Of a stretch of DNA of 47,033 bases, positions 1 through 7,809 are shown piece by piece. A program made the translations under genes and the position numbers. This stretch comes from an uncultured Clostridia bacterium (GTDB lineage: Bacteria; Bacillota; Clostridia; TANB77; CAG-508), in contig CAOMRW010000016.1 in the NCBI GenBank assembly GCA_948485625.1, positions 1-47,033 of the forward strand. Direction: 5' to 3'. Below the pieces are notes generated by a model. The model had not been told where the DNA came from. It was given only the letters and a program-made list of their open reading frames with translations, and did no database searches. How positions within the stretch are numbered: the first letter of the stretch is position 1; each line of letters begins with the position of its first letter.

Positions 1-2
1 AA

Positions 3-170
3 GAAAGAGCAAAATTAATAAAAGATTCAATAGAAGAAGGGAGAATTAAAGGAAAAATAGAATATATAAAGAATATGTTAAATGAAAAAATACCAATGGA
101 ATTAATTTGTAAAGTTACAGGAATGTCTAAGGGAGAAATAAAGAAAATAAGTAATAAAAATATTAATTAA
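3..170 (+). CDS. C-terminal end of an Rpn / PD-(D/E)XK-type nuclease-like protein (partial)
   Basis: The frame is open from the left edge to a TAA at 168-170, giving the last 55 residues of a protein that starts outside the window. The tail runs from Glu-rich/Lys-rich sequence (IEEGRIKGKIEYIKNML) into ELICKVTGMSKGEIKKI. This resembles the tail of the Rpn family (recombination-promoting nuclease / putative transposase), where repeated E-G-x-x-K-G is followed by a short helix-turn-helix-like ending. The catalytic domain is not in the window, so activity cannot be judged. A hairpin follows the stop. The family call rests only on the tail pattern. Confidence 0.6.
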   Translation, partial: ERAKLIKDSIEEGRIKGKIEYIKNMLNEKIPMELICKVTGMSKGEIKKISNKNIN

Positions 171-180
171 ATATAAAATG

Positions 181-216
181 TTATATTCTATAAAAAAATT
201 TTTTATAGAAATATAA
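181..216 (+). terminator. Hairpin after the Rpn-like gene
   Basis: TTATATTCTATAAAAAA is followed one base later by TTTTTTATAGAA and ATATAA, giving a near-perfect AT-only stem 11 bases after the stop. It plausibly ends the upstream transcript, but it is all A/T and could be chance in such AT-rich DNA. Confidence 0.4.
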
Positions 217-310
217 GTAATTAATATATTAGAATTATGTATATATGTAAAGAATTAAGTAAAGTAACAAATAAAAAATTAAAGCATAAAATATAGTAAA
301 AACAATTTAT

Positions 311-336
311 AAACTTAAAATTTGTAAGTTTTTAGT
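311..336 (+). terminator. Short hairpin with T run before the Cys-rich gene
   Basis: AAACTTA at 311 pairs with TAAGTTT at 326 and a short T run follows. It lies about 30 bases before the start of the next gene, so it could be a terminator or a leader hairpin. Confidence 0.35.
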
Positions 337-366
337 TTATGATGAAAGAAGCGAAAGGAGAAAAAT

Positions 367-951
367 ATGAATACTCTATTACTAGTATTTTTTGCTTTAC
401 CAATAGCTGTAATAATAATATCAATAGCATTACAAAAAATTTTCAAAAATCCTTTTTTAGTAGCAGCAATAATATTTGCAATATTTTTAATAGTAACATT
501 TGTTATTGGAAATTTAATATTGTTAGTTGCTACAATTGCATATACAATACTTGCTTTTATAACTGCTGTAATAACAAAGATAATTTGCCGAATTATAAGA
601 GAACTTGATGAGAGAGATTGCTGTAGAAAAGAAAAATGTAAATGTTCAAACTCAAATAATGATTGTAATTGTAATAATAGAACACAATTATTATCTATAA
701 ACGGATGTTGTTCAAATGGAAATGATGATAATGGAAATTTATTAACAATAAGTAGTAGTGGATGCAATGGTATTGAAAATGAATTGTTAACAATAAATTC
801 TAATTGTTCTAGAAATGATGATAATGATAATCAATGTTCTTGTAGATGCAATACATCAACAGATGGAATTGCTGTTAGAGCAAATGTGTTTCCAAATAAT
901 AATACAAACGGTAGAAGTGGTAGTTTTTGTGGATGTTTTAGAAGAAGATAA
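367..951 (+). CDS. Membrane protein with Cys/Asn-rich repetitive tail (DUF2651-like head)
   Basis: 194 residues; AAAGGAG lies 6 bases before the ATG. Residues 1-75 form two or three very hydrophobic membrane segments (starting MNTLLLVFFALPIAVIIIS) and resemble the small DUF2651/YbeF-type membrane proteins of Bacillota. Residues 83-194 are a Cys-, Asn- and Asp-rich tail with CC, CKC, CNC, CSCRC and CGC motifs. In it a unit of the form LL-S/T-I-N-x-C recurs imperfectly about three times. The tail could bind metal or form disulphides, but no function is established. It has its own promoter-proximal hairpin and a downstream inverted repeat, so it is probably monocistronic. The DUF2651 assignment is from memory of the family and is uncertain. 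Confidence 0.7.
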   Translation: MNTLLLVFFALPIAVIIISIALQKIFKNPFLVAAIIFAIFLIVTFVIGNLILLVATIAYTILAFITAVITKIICRIIRELDERDCCRKEKCKCSNSNNDCNCNNRTQLLSINGCCSNGNDDNGNLLTISSSGCNGIENELLTINSNCSRNDDNDNQCSCRCNTSTDGIAVRANVFPNNNTNGRSGSFCGCFRRR

Positions 952-973
952 AATATTTATGAAATTATTATTA

Positions 974-1027
974 AAAAATCTAAGTTTTTTTACAATAGTT
1001 ACAGGATTGTTAAAGAACTTAGATTTT
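974..1027 (+). terminator. Inverted repeat after the Cys-rich gene
   Basis: AAATCTAAGTT on the left pairs with AACTTAGATTT on the right, with an inner ACAAT/ATTGT stem. Positioned 22 bases past the stop, it is a plausible terminator. Confidence 0.5.
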
Positions 1028-1076
1028 ATTGTATACTTGATAATTTTGAATTTTTATGTTACACTATAAAATATAA

Positions 1077-1103
1077 TAAGGACACTATTTTTGGTGTCTT
1101 ATA
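1077..1103 (+). promoter_or_regulatory. Leader hairpin before the permease gene
   Basis: ATAAGGACAC and GTGTCTTAT form a 9-bp stem with one bulge around a T-rich loop, ending about 10 bases before the AAAGGAG ribosome site of the permease. It may be a terminator remnant or a leader control element; no known riboswitch shape is recognised. Confidence 0.3.
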
Positions 1104-1126
1104 AAAATGTGAAAAAGGAGATAAAA

Positions 1127-1990
1127 ATGTTAGATATCATAAAAGATACTTTTATAGATGCAATAAAGCTATTGCCATTTTTATTTATTACATATTTAAT
1201 TATGGAATATATTGAACATAAAATGGGGAAAAAATCAAAAAACATAATCAAGAAATCTGGAAAATTTGGTCCACTTTTAGGAAGTATATTAGGGATATTT
1301 CCACAATGTGGTTTTTCAGTATCTGCAACAAATCTATATGCTGGACGAGTTATAACATTAGGTACTTTAATTGCTGTATATTTGTCGACATCAGATGAAA
1401 TGTTACCAATTTTTATATCAGAGTCTGTTTCACCAATTATAATATTAAAAATATTAGGGATAAAATTGATTATTGGTATTATTGCAGGTATATTAATAGA
1501 TTTAGTTATAAATTTATTTAATAGAAATAAATTAAATAAACAAGAAGATGAGATAGGACATATATGTGAGGAAGAACATTGTCATTGTGACGAAAATGGA
1601 ATTTTTAAATCAGCTGTTTTTCATACAGTAAATATATTTTTATTTATAATAATTGTTACATTTATAATTAATATTGTAGTCTATTTTGTTGGAGAAGAAC
1701 AAATTGCAAGTTGGATATTAAATAGACCTATAGTTGGACCTATGATTTCTTCATTAATAGGATTAATTCCAAATTGTGCAGCATCAGTTATAATTACAAA
1801 TATGTATTTAGGAAATGTTATTTCACTTGGAAGTATGATTTCAGGATTATTAACAGGAGCTGGAGTAGGATTAGCTGTTTTATTTAAAACGAATAATAAG
1901 TTAAAGGAAAATATAAGTATAGTTGCTTTAATGTATATAATTGGAGTTGTTTCAGGAATTTTGATAGAGTTAATTGGAATAACATTATAA
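1127..1990 (+). CDS. Putative heavy-metal exporter permease (ArsP_2 / putative manganese transporter type)
   Basis: 287 residues from ATG 1127, chosen because AAAGGAG sits 6 bases upstream; an in-frame TTG at 1091 lacks a ribosome site. The protein has 8-10 hydrophobic segments. It is an internal duplication: residues 57-93 (FPQCGFSVSATNLYAGRV) match residues 213-249 (IPNCAASVIITNMYLGNV), each with a Pro-x-Cys at 59-61 and 215-217. Between the halves a soluble loop holds H145, C147, H151, C152, H153 and C154, a likely metal-binding patch. This architecture fits the putative 10-TM heavy-metal exporter family, sometimes annotated as arsenic efflux or manganese transporter. The substrate cannot be assigned. 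The gene converges on the VirD4-like gene across a REP-type repeat. Confidence 0.75.
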   Translation: MLDIIKDTFIDAIKLLPFLFITYLIMEYIEHKMGKKSKNIIKKSGKFGPLLGSILGIFPQCGFSVSATNLYAGRVITLGTLIAVYLSTSDEMLPIFISESVSPIIILKILGIKLIIGIIAGILIDLVINLFNRNKLNKQEDEIGHICEEEHCHCDENGIFKSAVFHTVNIFLFIIIVTFIINIVVYFVGEEQIASWILNRPIVGPMISSLIGLIPNCAASVIITNMYLGNVISLGSMISGLLTGAGVGLAVLFKTNNKLKENISIVALMYIIGVVSGILIELIGITL

Positions 1991-1997
1991 TGAAAGT

Positions 1998-2073
1998 AGG
2001 ATTTAGGGACGAGTCTCAAATCCTCAAAATAAAAAATGAGGATTTTGAGACTCGTCCCTAAATCCTCATTTTT
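1998..2073. repeat. Head-to-head REP-type inverted repeat, likely bidirectional terminator
   Basis: Arms at 1998-2026 and 2037-2066 are identical apart from one extra A in the right arm. Each arm is itself a unit of the form AGGATTT-AGGGACGAGTC-TCAAATCCTCA. It lies between two convergent genes, 8 bases after one stop and 2 before the other, and a T run follows on the plus strand. Related units occur at 42955 and 33642. Confidence 0.8.
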
Positions 2074-2074
2074 A

Positions 2075-4390
2075 TTAATCTTTTCGCTTTTTTAAGTCTA
2101 CTATAATTGCATCTTCATTATCAAATAAGTAATTTGAATCTGTTGTATCTGTCTGAATAGGATTGTATTCATTACGTTCGTCCATAAAGTCTAGATGTTT
2201 CAAATCAAATTTCTTTTTTAATTGTGAATCTTCATTGTCTTCATTTACAGTAGTAACCCCATTTGAATATTTACTAAAGTCAAAAATTTTGTATTTTTTT
2301 GGTTCTTTATATTTTGATTCTAGGTAACTAAGTTTTCCTTGACCTACCATTGGTTTACCATTTTCGCCTCTAATTTTGTAGGCACAATCTTTTGTCCCAA
2401 GTGTTTGAAGTTTTCCTGGTTTAAAGTGAAGTACAAATTTCCATTCTACATTACCATATTTAGAATCATATTTCATTTTGTCCATATCCATAGAATTTGA
2501 ATATGACCATTCTCTTTTTGTACCAAATTCATCACTCCACCATTTTAGTTCATCAATATCACCATTTCCAGTGAATATTTTATTTGCACAGTTTGATATG
2601 ATAGTTTGTTTAACTGTTTTATGAATATCTAATTGAGCAAGGTTTTGTGCTGAAATTGTAGTACCAATTTTATATTTTCTATACATTGTAAATATTGGTT
2701 CAGTTGCTTTACATATAAAGTCTGGGAATTCATCTATATATAGAAAGTTTGGTACTCTTGATTTTTCAGTACCAGGTCTTCTTAAAACTGCATTTTGCAT
2801 AGATATTAAGAAGAATAATCCAAATGCTTTATTACTAGATGCTCCTAAATCACCACGTCTTGTACATACAAAAGTGATGTCACCATTTGCTAGCATGTCA
2901 TCAAAGTTTATATTTTGATGTCTGTTACATAGAATTGTTTTTACACCAGGAAGTCTTAATAATTTGTCTAATTGGCTAATTGCAACATCTATGTATTTTT
3001 CTGTACTTTCTCTTCCAGAACCATTTGTATAAAAGTTCTTTTTGAAATATGCTAGTTGTACACTATATTTTTCTCTTAAATCTTCATTATGTGCTAGTAT
3101 TTCACACATTTTTTCAACTAAATTAAAGTTTGTAAACATTTTTAACATATCTTCTAGATTTGGTAGCATACCGCCATTCATTCTAGGATACATTTCTTTT
3201 AGTAAAATTGCCATATTTTCAATAGCTTGAATTACAACTGATTCTCTATATGCTTCTTCTGATTCTCTAGTAGAGATTTCAAACATTGATTTTAATACAG
3301 AAGATATTGTAATTGCTATTTTGTTTGCATCATCATATACAAATGGGTTTAAACCAATTGAATTTTTGTCTGATGGGTCAATTATATTATATTTTAGATT
3401 ATAGTTTTTACAAATACTTATCATATGGTCAGATATTTCTCTGTCTGGTGATAATACTGTAACACCACAGTTTTTATAAGTAATATCAGTAGATGAATCT
3501 AAAATCATCTTTTTCATGTATCCTTTATATACATCTTCGTTTCCAGATGTAGGGATTAACATATTTAAGTTAAAGTTAGAATTTAGATAATCATTGTCAT
3601 ATGGTCTATTTAGTACTGCGATTCCTGTTTTTAAGGCTGTGAATCCCATTTCTTTAGAAACTTCTCTAAAGAAAAATTTTCTATCTAAGTCTCTTGCAAT
3701 TAAAGGCTCATAAACCATAGATGTTTTTCCTGAACCAGAGCCTCCACATACAAACATTGATTGATATCTAGATGATTCTGGTATTGTTATCATTTGAGAT
3801 GTTTCTGAGTTTTGGCATAAGAATACTTCACATGTATAAGGCCCATGTCCTTGTTTTTTGTCAGATAAATCAATTCCTCCATAATCCCAAATAGAACGTG
3901 TCATGTCTTTGCTATCATTAACACCAAAGTATAAAAAGTTAAATATTTTTGGAATTATAAGCAATGGGAAAAAGATTGTTATGGATGTTAATGCTGGTCT
4001 TATTAAGTCAGAAAAGTCAGTAACTAAATCTACATATCCAGGATTAAATATTAAGAGTAGCCATGCAGCCATATTAAGCCACTGTGTGAACATTGATATG
4101 GCAATAATGCTTAATCCAATAATATATATGTAGAATAATGTAACTTTTTTCTTTTTAGTTGATGCGAATTCAGAACTTCCTGAAAATAAAAATGCAAATA
4201 TTGGACATGCAAGTGCTAAGGTATATTGTATTGGTCCCCAATATGCATATGATATACCTGTAAATAACATTAATAAAATTTCTACTATTCTATCAACTGC
4301 TAAATATATTGTTATTAGTGTTAATACATATGTTGCAAATGTATTTCTACTCGCACCTAGTTTCTTTAAAAAATTATCTATTATTTTCAT
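2075..4390 (-). CDS. VirD4/TraG-type coupling ATPase, orphan
   Basis: 771 residues; start supported by AAAGGGG upstream of ATG 4390. The first 160 residues contain about four membrane segments. Walker A is GGSGSGKTS at 216-224, Walker B is FLYIDEFPDF at 549-558, and TISAQNLAQL at 578-587 is the TraM-recognition-like segment seen in TraG/VirD4 proteins. Proteins of this family sit at the inner mouth of type IV secretion or conjugation channels and hand over DNA or protein substrates. No relaxase, VirB4, VirB6 or other channel gene is in the window, so the gene appears to be an orphan here. It could serve a channel encoded elsewhere or be a leftover of an integrated element. The C-terminal 110 residues are charged and low in complexity. 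Confidence 0.85.
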   Translation of the reverse strand: MKIIDNFLKKLGASRNTFATYVLTLITIYLAVDRIVEILLMLFTGISYAYWGPIQYTLALACPIFAFLFSGSSEFASTKKKKVTLFYIYIIGLSIIAISMFTQWLNMAAWLLLIFNPGYVDLVTDFSDLIRPALTSITIFFPLLIIPKIFNFLYFGVNDSKDMTRSIWDYGGIDLSDKKQGHGPYTCEVFLCQNSETSQMITIPESSRYQSMFVCGGSGSGKTSMVYEPLIARDLDRKFFFREVSKEMGFTALKTGIAVLNRPYDNDYLNSNFNLNMLIPTSGNEDVYKGYMKKMILDSSTDITYKNCGVTVLSPDREISDHMISICKNYNLKYNIIDPSDKNSIGLNPFVYDDANKIAITISSVLKSMFEISTRESEEAYRESVVIQAIENMAILLKEMYPRMNGGMLPNLEDMLKMFTNFNLVEKMCEILAHNEDLREKYSVQLAYFKKNFYTNGSGRESTEKYIDVAISQLDKLLRLPGVKTILCNRHQNINFDDMLANGDITFVCTRRGDLGASSNKAFGLFFLISMQNAVLRRPGTEKSRVPNFLYIDEFPDFICKATEPIFTMYRKYKIGTTISAQNLAQLDIHKTVKQTIISNCANKIFTGNGDIDELKWWSDEFGTKREWSYSNSMDMDKMKYDSKYGNVEWKFVLHFKPGKLQTLGTKDCAYKIRGENGKPMVGQGKLSYLESKYKEPKKYKIFDFSKYSNGVTTVNEDNEDSQLKKKFDLKHLDFMDERNEYNPIQTDTTDSNYLFDNEDAIIVDLKKRKD

Positions 4391-4539
4391 TATTTATTTG
4401 CCCCTTTAAATAATTGTTATATATTTATATTCATACATATATATTATCCTATAAAATGGGGAAAAAAACAAGTATTTTTGCAAAAAAAGTTACCATAAGA
4501 GATATTATTTGTAAAAAAAGGCTTTTAAGAGAAAATTTA

Positions 4540-4568
4540 TTGCGTTTATTAACATAATGTGGTAAAAT
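4540..4568 (+). promoter_or_regulatory. Sigma-A-type promoter of the 4670 gene
   Basis: TTGCGT, 17 bases, TAAAAT. The spacer and flanks (ATTAACATAATGTGGTA) nearly match the promoter at 32733-32761, with about 24 of 30 positions identical. Confidence 0.65.
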
Positions 4569-4669
4569 GTAAAAGATAATGTATTATTAAAAATGATAAA
4601 AATTTATCAGAAGGAGGGTAGTTTTTTATTTTTTGTAGTTAATTGTTTAGCATTCAAGGAGGAAAGACT

Positions 4670-6451
4670 ATGAAGGTTGGAAAATTAGTAGTTAGTGTTA
4701 TTGCAGCAGTTGTTATGTTTTTTTTATACCAGTTATGGTTGCCAACATTATCTATTGCATATGTTGATGGAGCATTATTTATTGGATTATGTGTCATAGT
4801 TGCATGTGTATTGATAGGCTGGTGGATTACAGGCGAATATGATGAGTATAATCCTGTTATTCCTTTGATTTCAGTTGCTATTGTATTTGTTGTATTGCTT
4901 GGAGGGGCATTTGTGGGAAGTCATGCATTAAATTCTTCAACAGCATATAGCCAAATAGGTGATATTGAAGAAATGTCTTTTGTTAAAGATGTTGTGGAGA
5001 TTGATAATTCTCAAATTCCAACAGTAGATATTGAACTTGCCGCGAAACTGGCTGATAAGAAATTAGGAGAGGACATTGGGTTAGGCTCTCAGATGGAAGT
5101 AGGAGAGTTTACTAATAAGCAGAGTGTTAATGGTAAGCTGGTGTATGTTGCACCACTGGAACATACAGGTCTGTTTAAATGGATGTCTAATTCTGACGGT
5201 ACAACTGGATATGTTGTTGTTAGTGCTACGAATTCTAATGATGTTAAGTTAGTAAGAGAGGTTGATGGAAAACCTATTAAGTTGAAATATCTTGATAGTG
5301 CATATTTTTCATCAGATTTGAAACGTCATATTAGAAGTAAAGGTTATCGTTCAGTAGGATTAACAGAATATTCATTTGAGTTAGATGATAATGGATATCC
5401 TTATTATGTAGTGACAACATACACAAATAAGACAATTTGGGGACACCCTGAAGCAAGTGGAGTTGTTGTATGCGATGCTCAAACTGGAGATTGTGAATGG
5501 TATTCTGTAAATGATGCACCAGAGTGGGTTGATATTATTCAGCCAGAAAGCTTTATTCAAGATCAATTAGAAAATTATGGAAGATATGTCCATGGTTGGT
5601 GGAATCCATCTGATAAGGATGAATTGTCAGTAACTGAACATATGACAACTGTGTATAATGATGGTGATTGCTATTATTACACTGGAATGAGTTCAGTTGG
5701 CAATGATGATGGAACTGTTGGTTTTGTTATGGTTAACACAAGAGATAAGTCTGTAGTTATGTACAGAATGGTAGGTGTGACCGAAGCTGGTGCAATGAGA
5801 AGTGCAGAAGGTGAAGTTCAAGATATGGGATATAGTGCAACTTGCCCAATACCTTTGAATGTAAGTGGGATACCAACCTATTTCTTGACTTTGAAAGATA
5901 ATGAAGGATTAGTTAAGAGTTATGCAATGATAAACATTGAGGATTATTCAATTGTTGGTATGGGTACATCTATAGCAGAAGCTAAGAGAAGCTATACTAA
6001 TAGAATGACTTCAAAAGGAAATAGTTCAGTCTTTACAGAGGAGGCATATGGTTACACAAAAGAGGGTGTAGTGACAAGAATTACAGCTAATATTGAAAGT
6101 GGTAATTCATATTACTATATGATTCTTGATAATGATAAAACCAAGCTGTATATGGCTTCATATATGATTTCAGAAGAGTTGCCAGTTACAAGAGAAGGGG
6201 ATAAAGTAAAGGTTAGCTATATTGATGAATCAAATGGAACTATTAGTATTGTTACATTTGATAACTTAGAACTTTCTCAAGAAATTAGTGATGAACAGCA
6301 AAGAAAAAATGAGGAGTCTACAAGTATTATCGAAGATTCTGGAAACAAGGTTATTGAAGTGAATCCAGAAGAAAATGCAGAAATCTGGAATAATCTTTCA
6401 GAAGAAGAAAAGGCGAAAATCTTGAATGATTTGTCAGATGATGAAAAATAA
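4670..6451 (+). CDS. Unknown membrane-anchored protein with large extracytoplasmic domain
   Basis: 593 residues from ATG 4670, chosen because AAGGAGG lies 6 bases upstream; a TTG at 4643 is in frame but has no ribosome site. Residues 1-95 contain three hydrophobic segments (7-24, 30-50, 66-86). The remaining 500 residues are soluble, rich in Tyr, Val, Asp and Gly, with recurrent motifs such as GYVVVSAT and GFVMVN that suggest repeated beta-rich modules. The last 45 residues are acidic (EEKAKILNDLSDDEK). I do not recognise a family. Codon choice is less AT-biased than in the neighbours (CTG, GGC, GCC appear), suggesting transfer. It has its own promoter, ribosome site and strong terminator, so it is a stand-alone unit. 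Confidence 0.8.
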   Translation: MKVGKLVVSVIAAVVMFFLYQLWLPTLSIAYVDGALFIGLCVIVACVLIGWWITGEYDEYNPVIPLISVAIVFVVLLGGAFVGSHALNSSTAYSQIGDIEEMSFVKDVVEIDNSQIPTVDIELAAKLADKKLGEDIGLGSQMEVGEFTNKQSVNGKLVYVAPLEHTGLFKWMSNSDGTTGYVVVSATNSNDVKLVREVDGKPIKLKYLDSAYFSSDLKRHIRSKGYRSVGLTEYSFELDDNGYPYYVVTTYTNKTIWGHPEASGVVVCDAQTGDCEWYSVNDAPEWVDIIQPESFIQDQLENYGRYVHGWWNPSDKDELSVTEHMTTVYNDGDCYYYTGMSSVGNDDGTVGFVMVNTRDKSVVMYRMVGVTEAGAMRSAEGEVQDMGYSATCPIPLNVSGIPTYFLTLKDNEGLVKSYAMINIEDYSIVGMGTSIAEAKRSYTNRMTSKGNSSVFTEEAYGYTKEGVVTRITANIESGNSYYYMILDNDKTKLYMASYMISEELPVTREGDKVKVSYIDESNGTISIVTFDNLELSQEISDEQQRKNEESTSIIEDSGNKVIEVNPEENAEIWNNLSEEEKAKILNDLSDDEK

Positions 6452-6484
6452 AGAACTATGAGAAATGCTAGAATTTAGCATAAT

Positions 6485-6515
6485 AGAGCTTAAAGCTTTT
6501 GCTTTAAGCTCTGTT
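6485..6515 (+). terminator. Rho-independent terminator of the 4670 gene
   Basis: AGAGCTTAAAGC, a TTTT loop, and GCTTTAAGCTCT form a perfect 12-bp stem; a weak T-rich tail follows. Confidence 0.8.
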
Positions 6516-6661
6516 AATTTTATAAATAAATTTATATTTAGAATAATAAATGATTTAAATTTATGTTTTTTATCAATAAGATTTGAAGTGATAGATGTTT
6601 AGGAATAATTTTGGTAATTTATGCATATAATATTTGTAATTCTTAAAATAGGAGTGATTTT

Positions 6662-6943
6662 ATGCAAGAGGAGTATAAAAGAGAACAATTAGTAAGTGAT
6701 AGAAGTGAATTGGAAAAAGAGATAGAGTTAGTTAGAAATATAATTAATACTAGAGAAGAGTTAAAAAACAATAATAAGAATTTCGAGTATGCAGAATTGG
6801 ATTTAGTTGATTATTATATATATCAGATTAAGGCTAATCAAGCAAAATTAGATTATTTGCTAAGATTAGCTAAAGCAAAAGGAATAACTATTGACACAAT
6901 AAATCAGTTAAAATATGAGAATTATGATGAAAACATAGGATAA
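6662..6943 (+). CDS. YaaL-like protein (DUF2508 family)
   Basis: 93 residues; AGGAGTG upstream of the ATG. The protein is helical and charged, with the core LVDYYIYQIKANQAKLDYLLRLAKAKGI written here in parts: DYYIYQIKANQAKLDYLL at about 57-74 is the D-x-x-I-Y-x-x-K-A-x-x-x-x-x-Y-L-L pattern that marks DUF2508/YaaL. In Bacillus subtilis yaaL lies between recR and bofA; here the next gene is bofA-like, which supports the call, though recR is absent. No biochemical role is known for the family. Confidence 0.7.
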   Translation: MQEEYKREQLVSDRSELEKEIELVRNIINTREELKNNNKNFEYAELDLVDYYIYQIKANQAKLDYLLRLAKAKGITIDTINQLKYENYDENIG

Positions 6944-7062
6944 TCATTTTATTTGAAGATTTTTATTTTTAAAATGAATATATTGTTATTTATAGCTTTG
7001 ATGAATATTTGTCCATATCTAATCATACAAATGTATAAATAGTTTATTTGAGGTGGATTGAT

Positions 7063-7320
7063 ATGGATACTAATTTGCTTACATATTTAGCATGTATTTG
7101 TTTTTTATTTATATTTGGAAGAGTATTTATTGTTCCGATTAAGAAAGTTTTAAAATTAGTATTTAATTCTATTTTAGGTGGAATTACAATATTTTTAATT
7201 AATTTGATAGGAAGTTCATTTGGGTTTCATATAGGTCTTAATATTTTTACAAGTATTATAATAGGACTTTTAGGATTACCAGGAGCAGTTTGTTTAGTTA
7301 TTGTTAGATTATTAATTTAA
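7063..7320 (+). CDS. bofA: BofA-family protein, pro-sigma-K processing inhibitor-like
   Basis: 85 residues from ATG 7063, with GAGGTGG about 8 bases upstream; a further in-frame start at 7048 is poorer. The protein is almost wholly hydrophobic, with a cytoplasmic loop VPIKKVLKLVFNSILGG, then INLIGSSFG and IIIGLLGLPGAVCLVI. The LNSxLGG and GxLGxPG signatures are those of BofA. In Bacillus, BofA sits in the membrane around the forespore, holds the SpoIVFB protease inactive and so times sigma-K activation. The yaaL-bofA order matches Bacillus. Substrate partners are not in the window. Confidence 0.8.
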   Translation: MDTNLLTYLACICFLFIFGRVFIVPIKKVLKLVFNSILGGITIFLINLIGSSFGFHIGLNIFTSIIIGLLGLPGAVCLVIVRLLI

Positions 7321-7405
7321 TATTTTAATATTGCTTGAAAATATAGATTAGATATGATATAAAATATAAAAGTTAGTCAAGACTAAGTGTAGAGAGGAGA
7401 ATAAT

Positions 7406-7792
7406 ATGCGGATATTAATTCTAGATGATTCAGAAGCAAAGTGTTATTGGATTAAAAATATTCTAGAAGATAGAAGTATTGAATATGAACAAGTTTCATA
7501 TTTGAATGGAGCATATCAGAGAGTATTCAAAATAGGATATGATGGAATTATTTTAGATATGCAATTTCCAATTCTTATGGACTCAATGCCATGTGGAAAT
7601 GCTGGTGTATTGTTTTTGGATAAATTGAAAAGGAGAAATATTCAGATTCCTGTTTTAGGACATTCTATAATAAGGTTTCCAGATTCAAAAGAATATCCAT
7701 TTTTAAAGGGGAAAATTGAAGGATTTAGGACTTTAAATGGAGAAAATCTTTTATTGAAATTTTTAGAAGATATAAAAGAGCAGACTTTGTAA
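7406..7792 (+). CDS. Stand-alone response-regulator receiver domain
   Basis: 128 residues; GAGAGGAG before the ATG. The fold markers of a CheY-like receiver are visible: acid pair D7-D8 in ILILDDSE, and phospho-acceptor D51 in GIILDMQFP. The usual Thr/Ser and Lys positions are weak: GHSI at about 94-97 could supply the Ser, but no clear K-P follows. No output domain and no kinase neighbour are present, so it may be a single-domain regulator acting by protein contact. The 3' end overlaps a bidirectional terminator shared with glmS. Confidence 0.7.
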   Translation: MRILILDDSEAKCYWIKNILEDRSIEYEQVSYLNGAYQRVFKIGYDGIILDMQFPILMDSMPCGNAGVLFLDKLKRRNIQIPVLGHSIIRFPDSKEYPFLKGKIEGFRTLNGENLLLKFLEDIKEQTL

Positions 7793-7804
7793 GTTTGCTC
7801 TTTT
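7774..7804. terminator. Bidirectional terminator between receiver gene and glmS
   Basis: AAAAGAGCAGACTT pairs with AAGTTTGCTCTTTT around TGT, with one G:T pair. It overlaps the last codons of the receiver gene and ends just before the glmS stop, serving two convergent genes. Confidence 0.8.
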
Positions 7805-7809
7805 AAACT

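Noticed and set aside
315..767. 150-residue open frame on the minus strand
   Set aside because: It is the antisense of the Cys-rich membrane protein gene, which has a good ribosome site; the minus frame has none and its composition is low-complexity.
4643..4669. TTG start extending the 4670 gene
   Set aside because: No ribosome site there, while AAGGAGG precedes ATG 4670.
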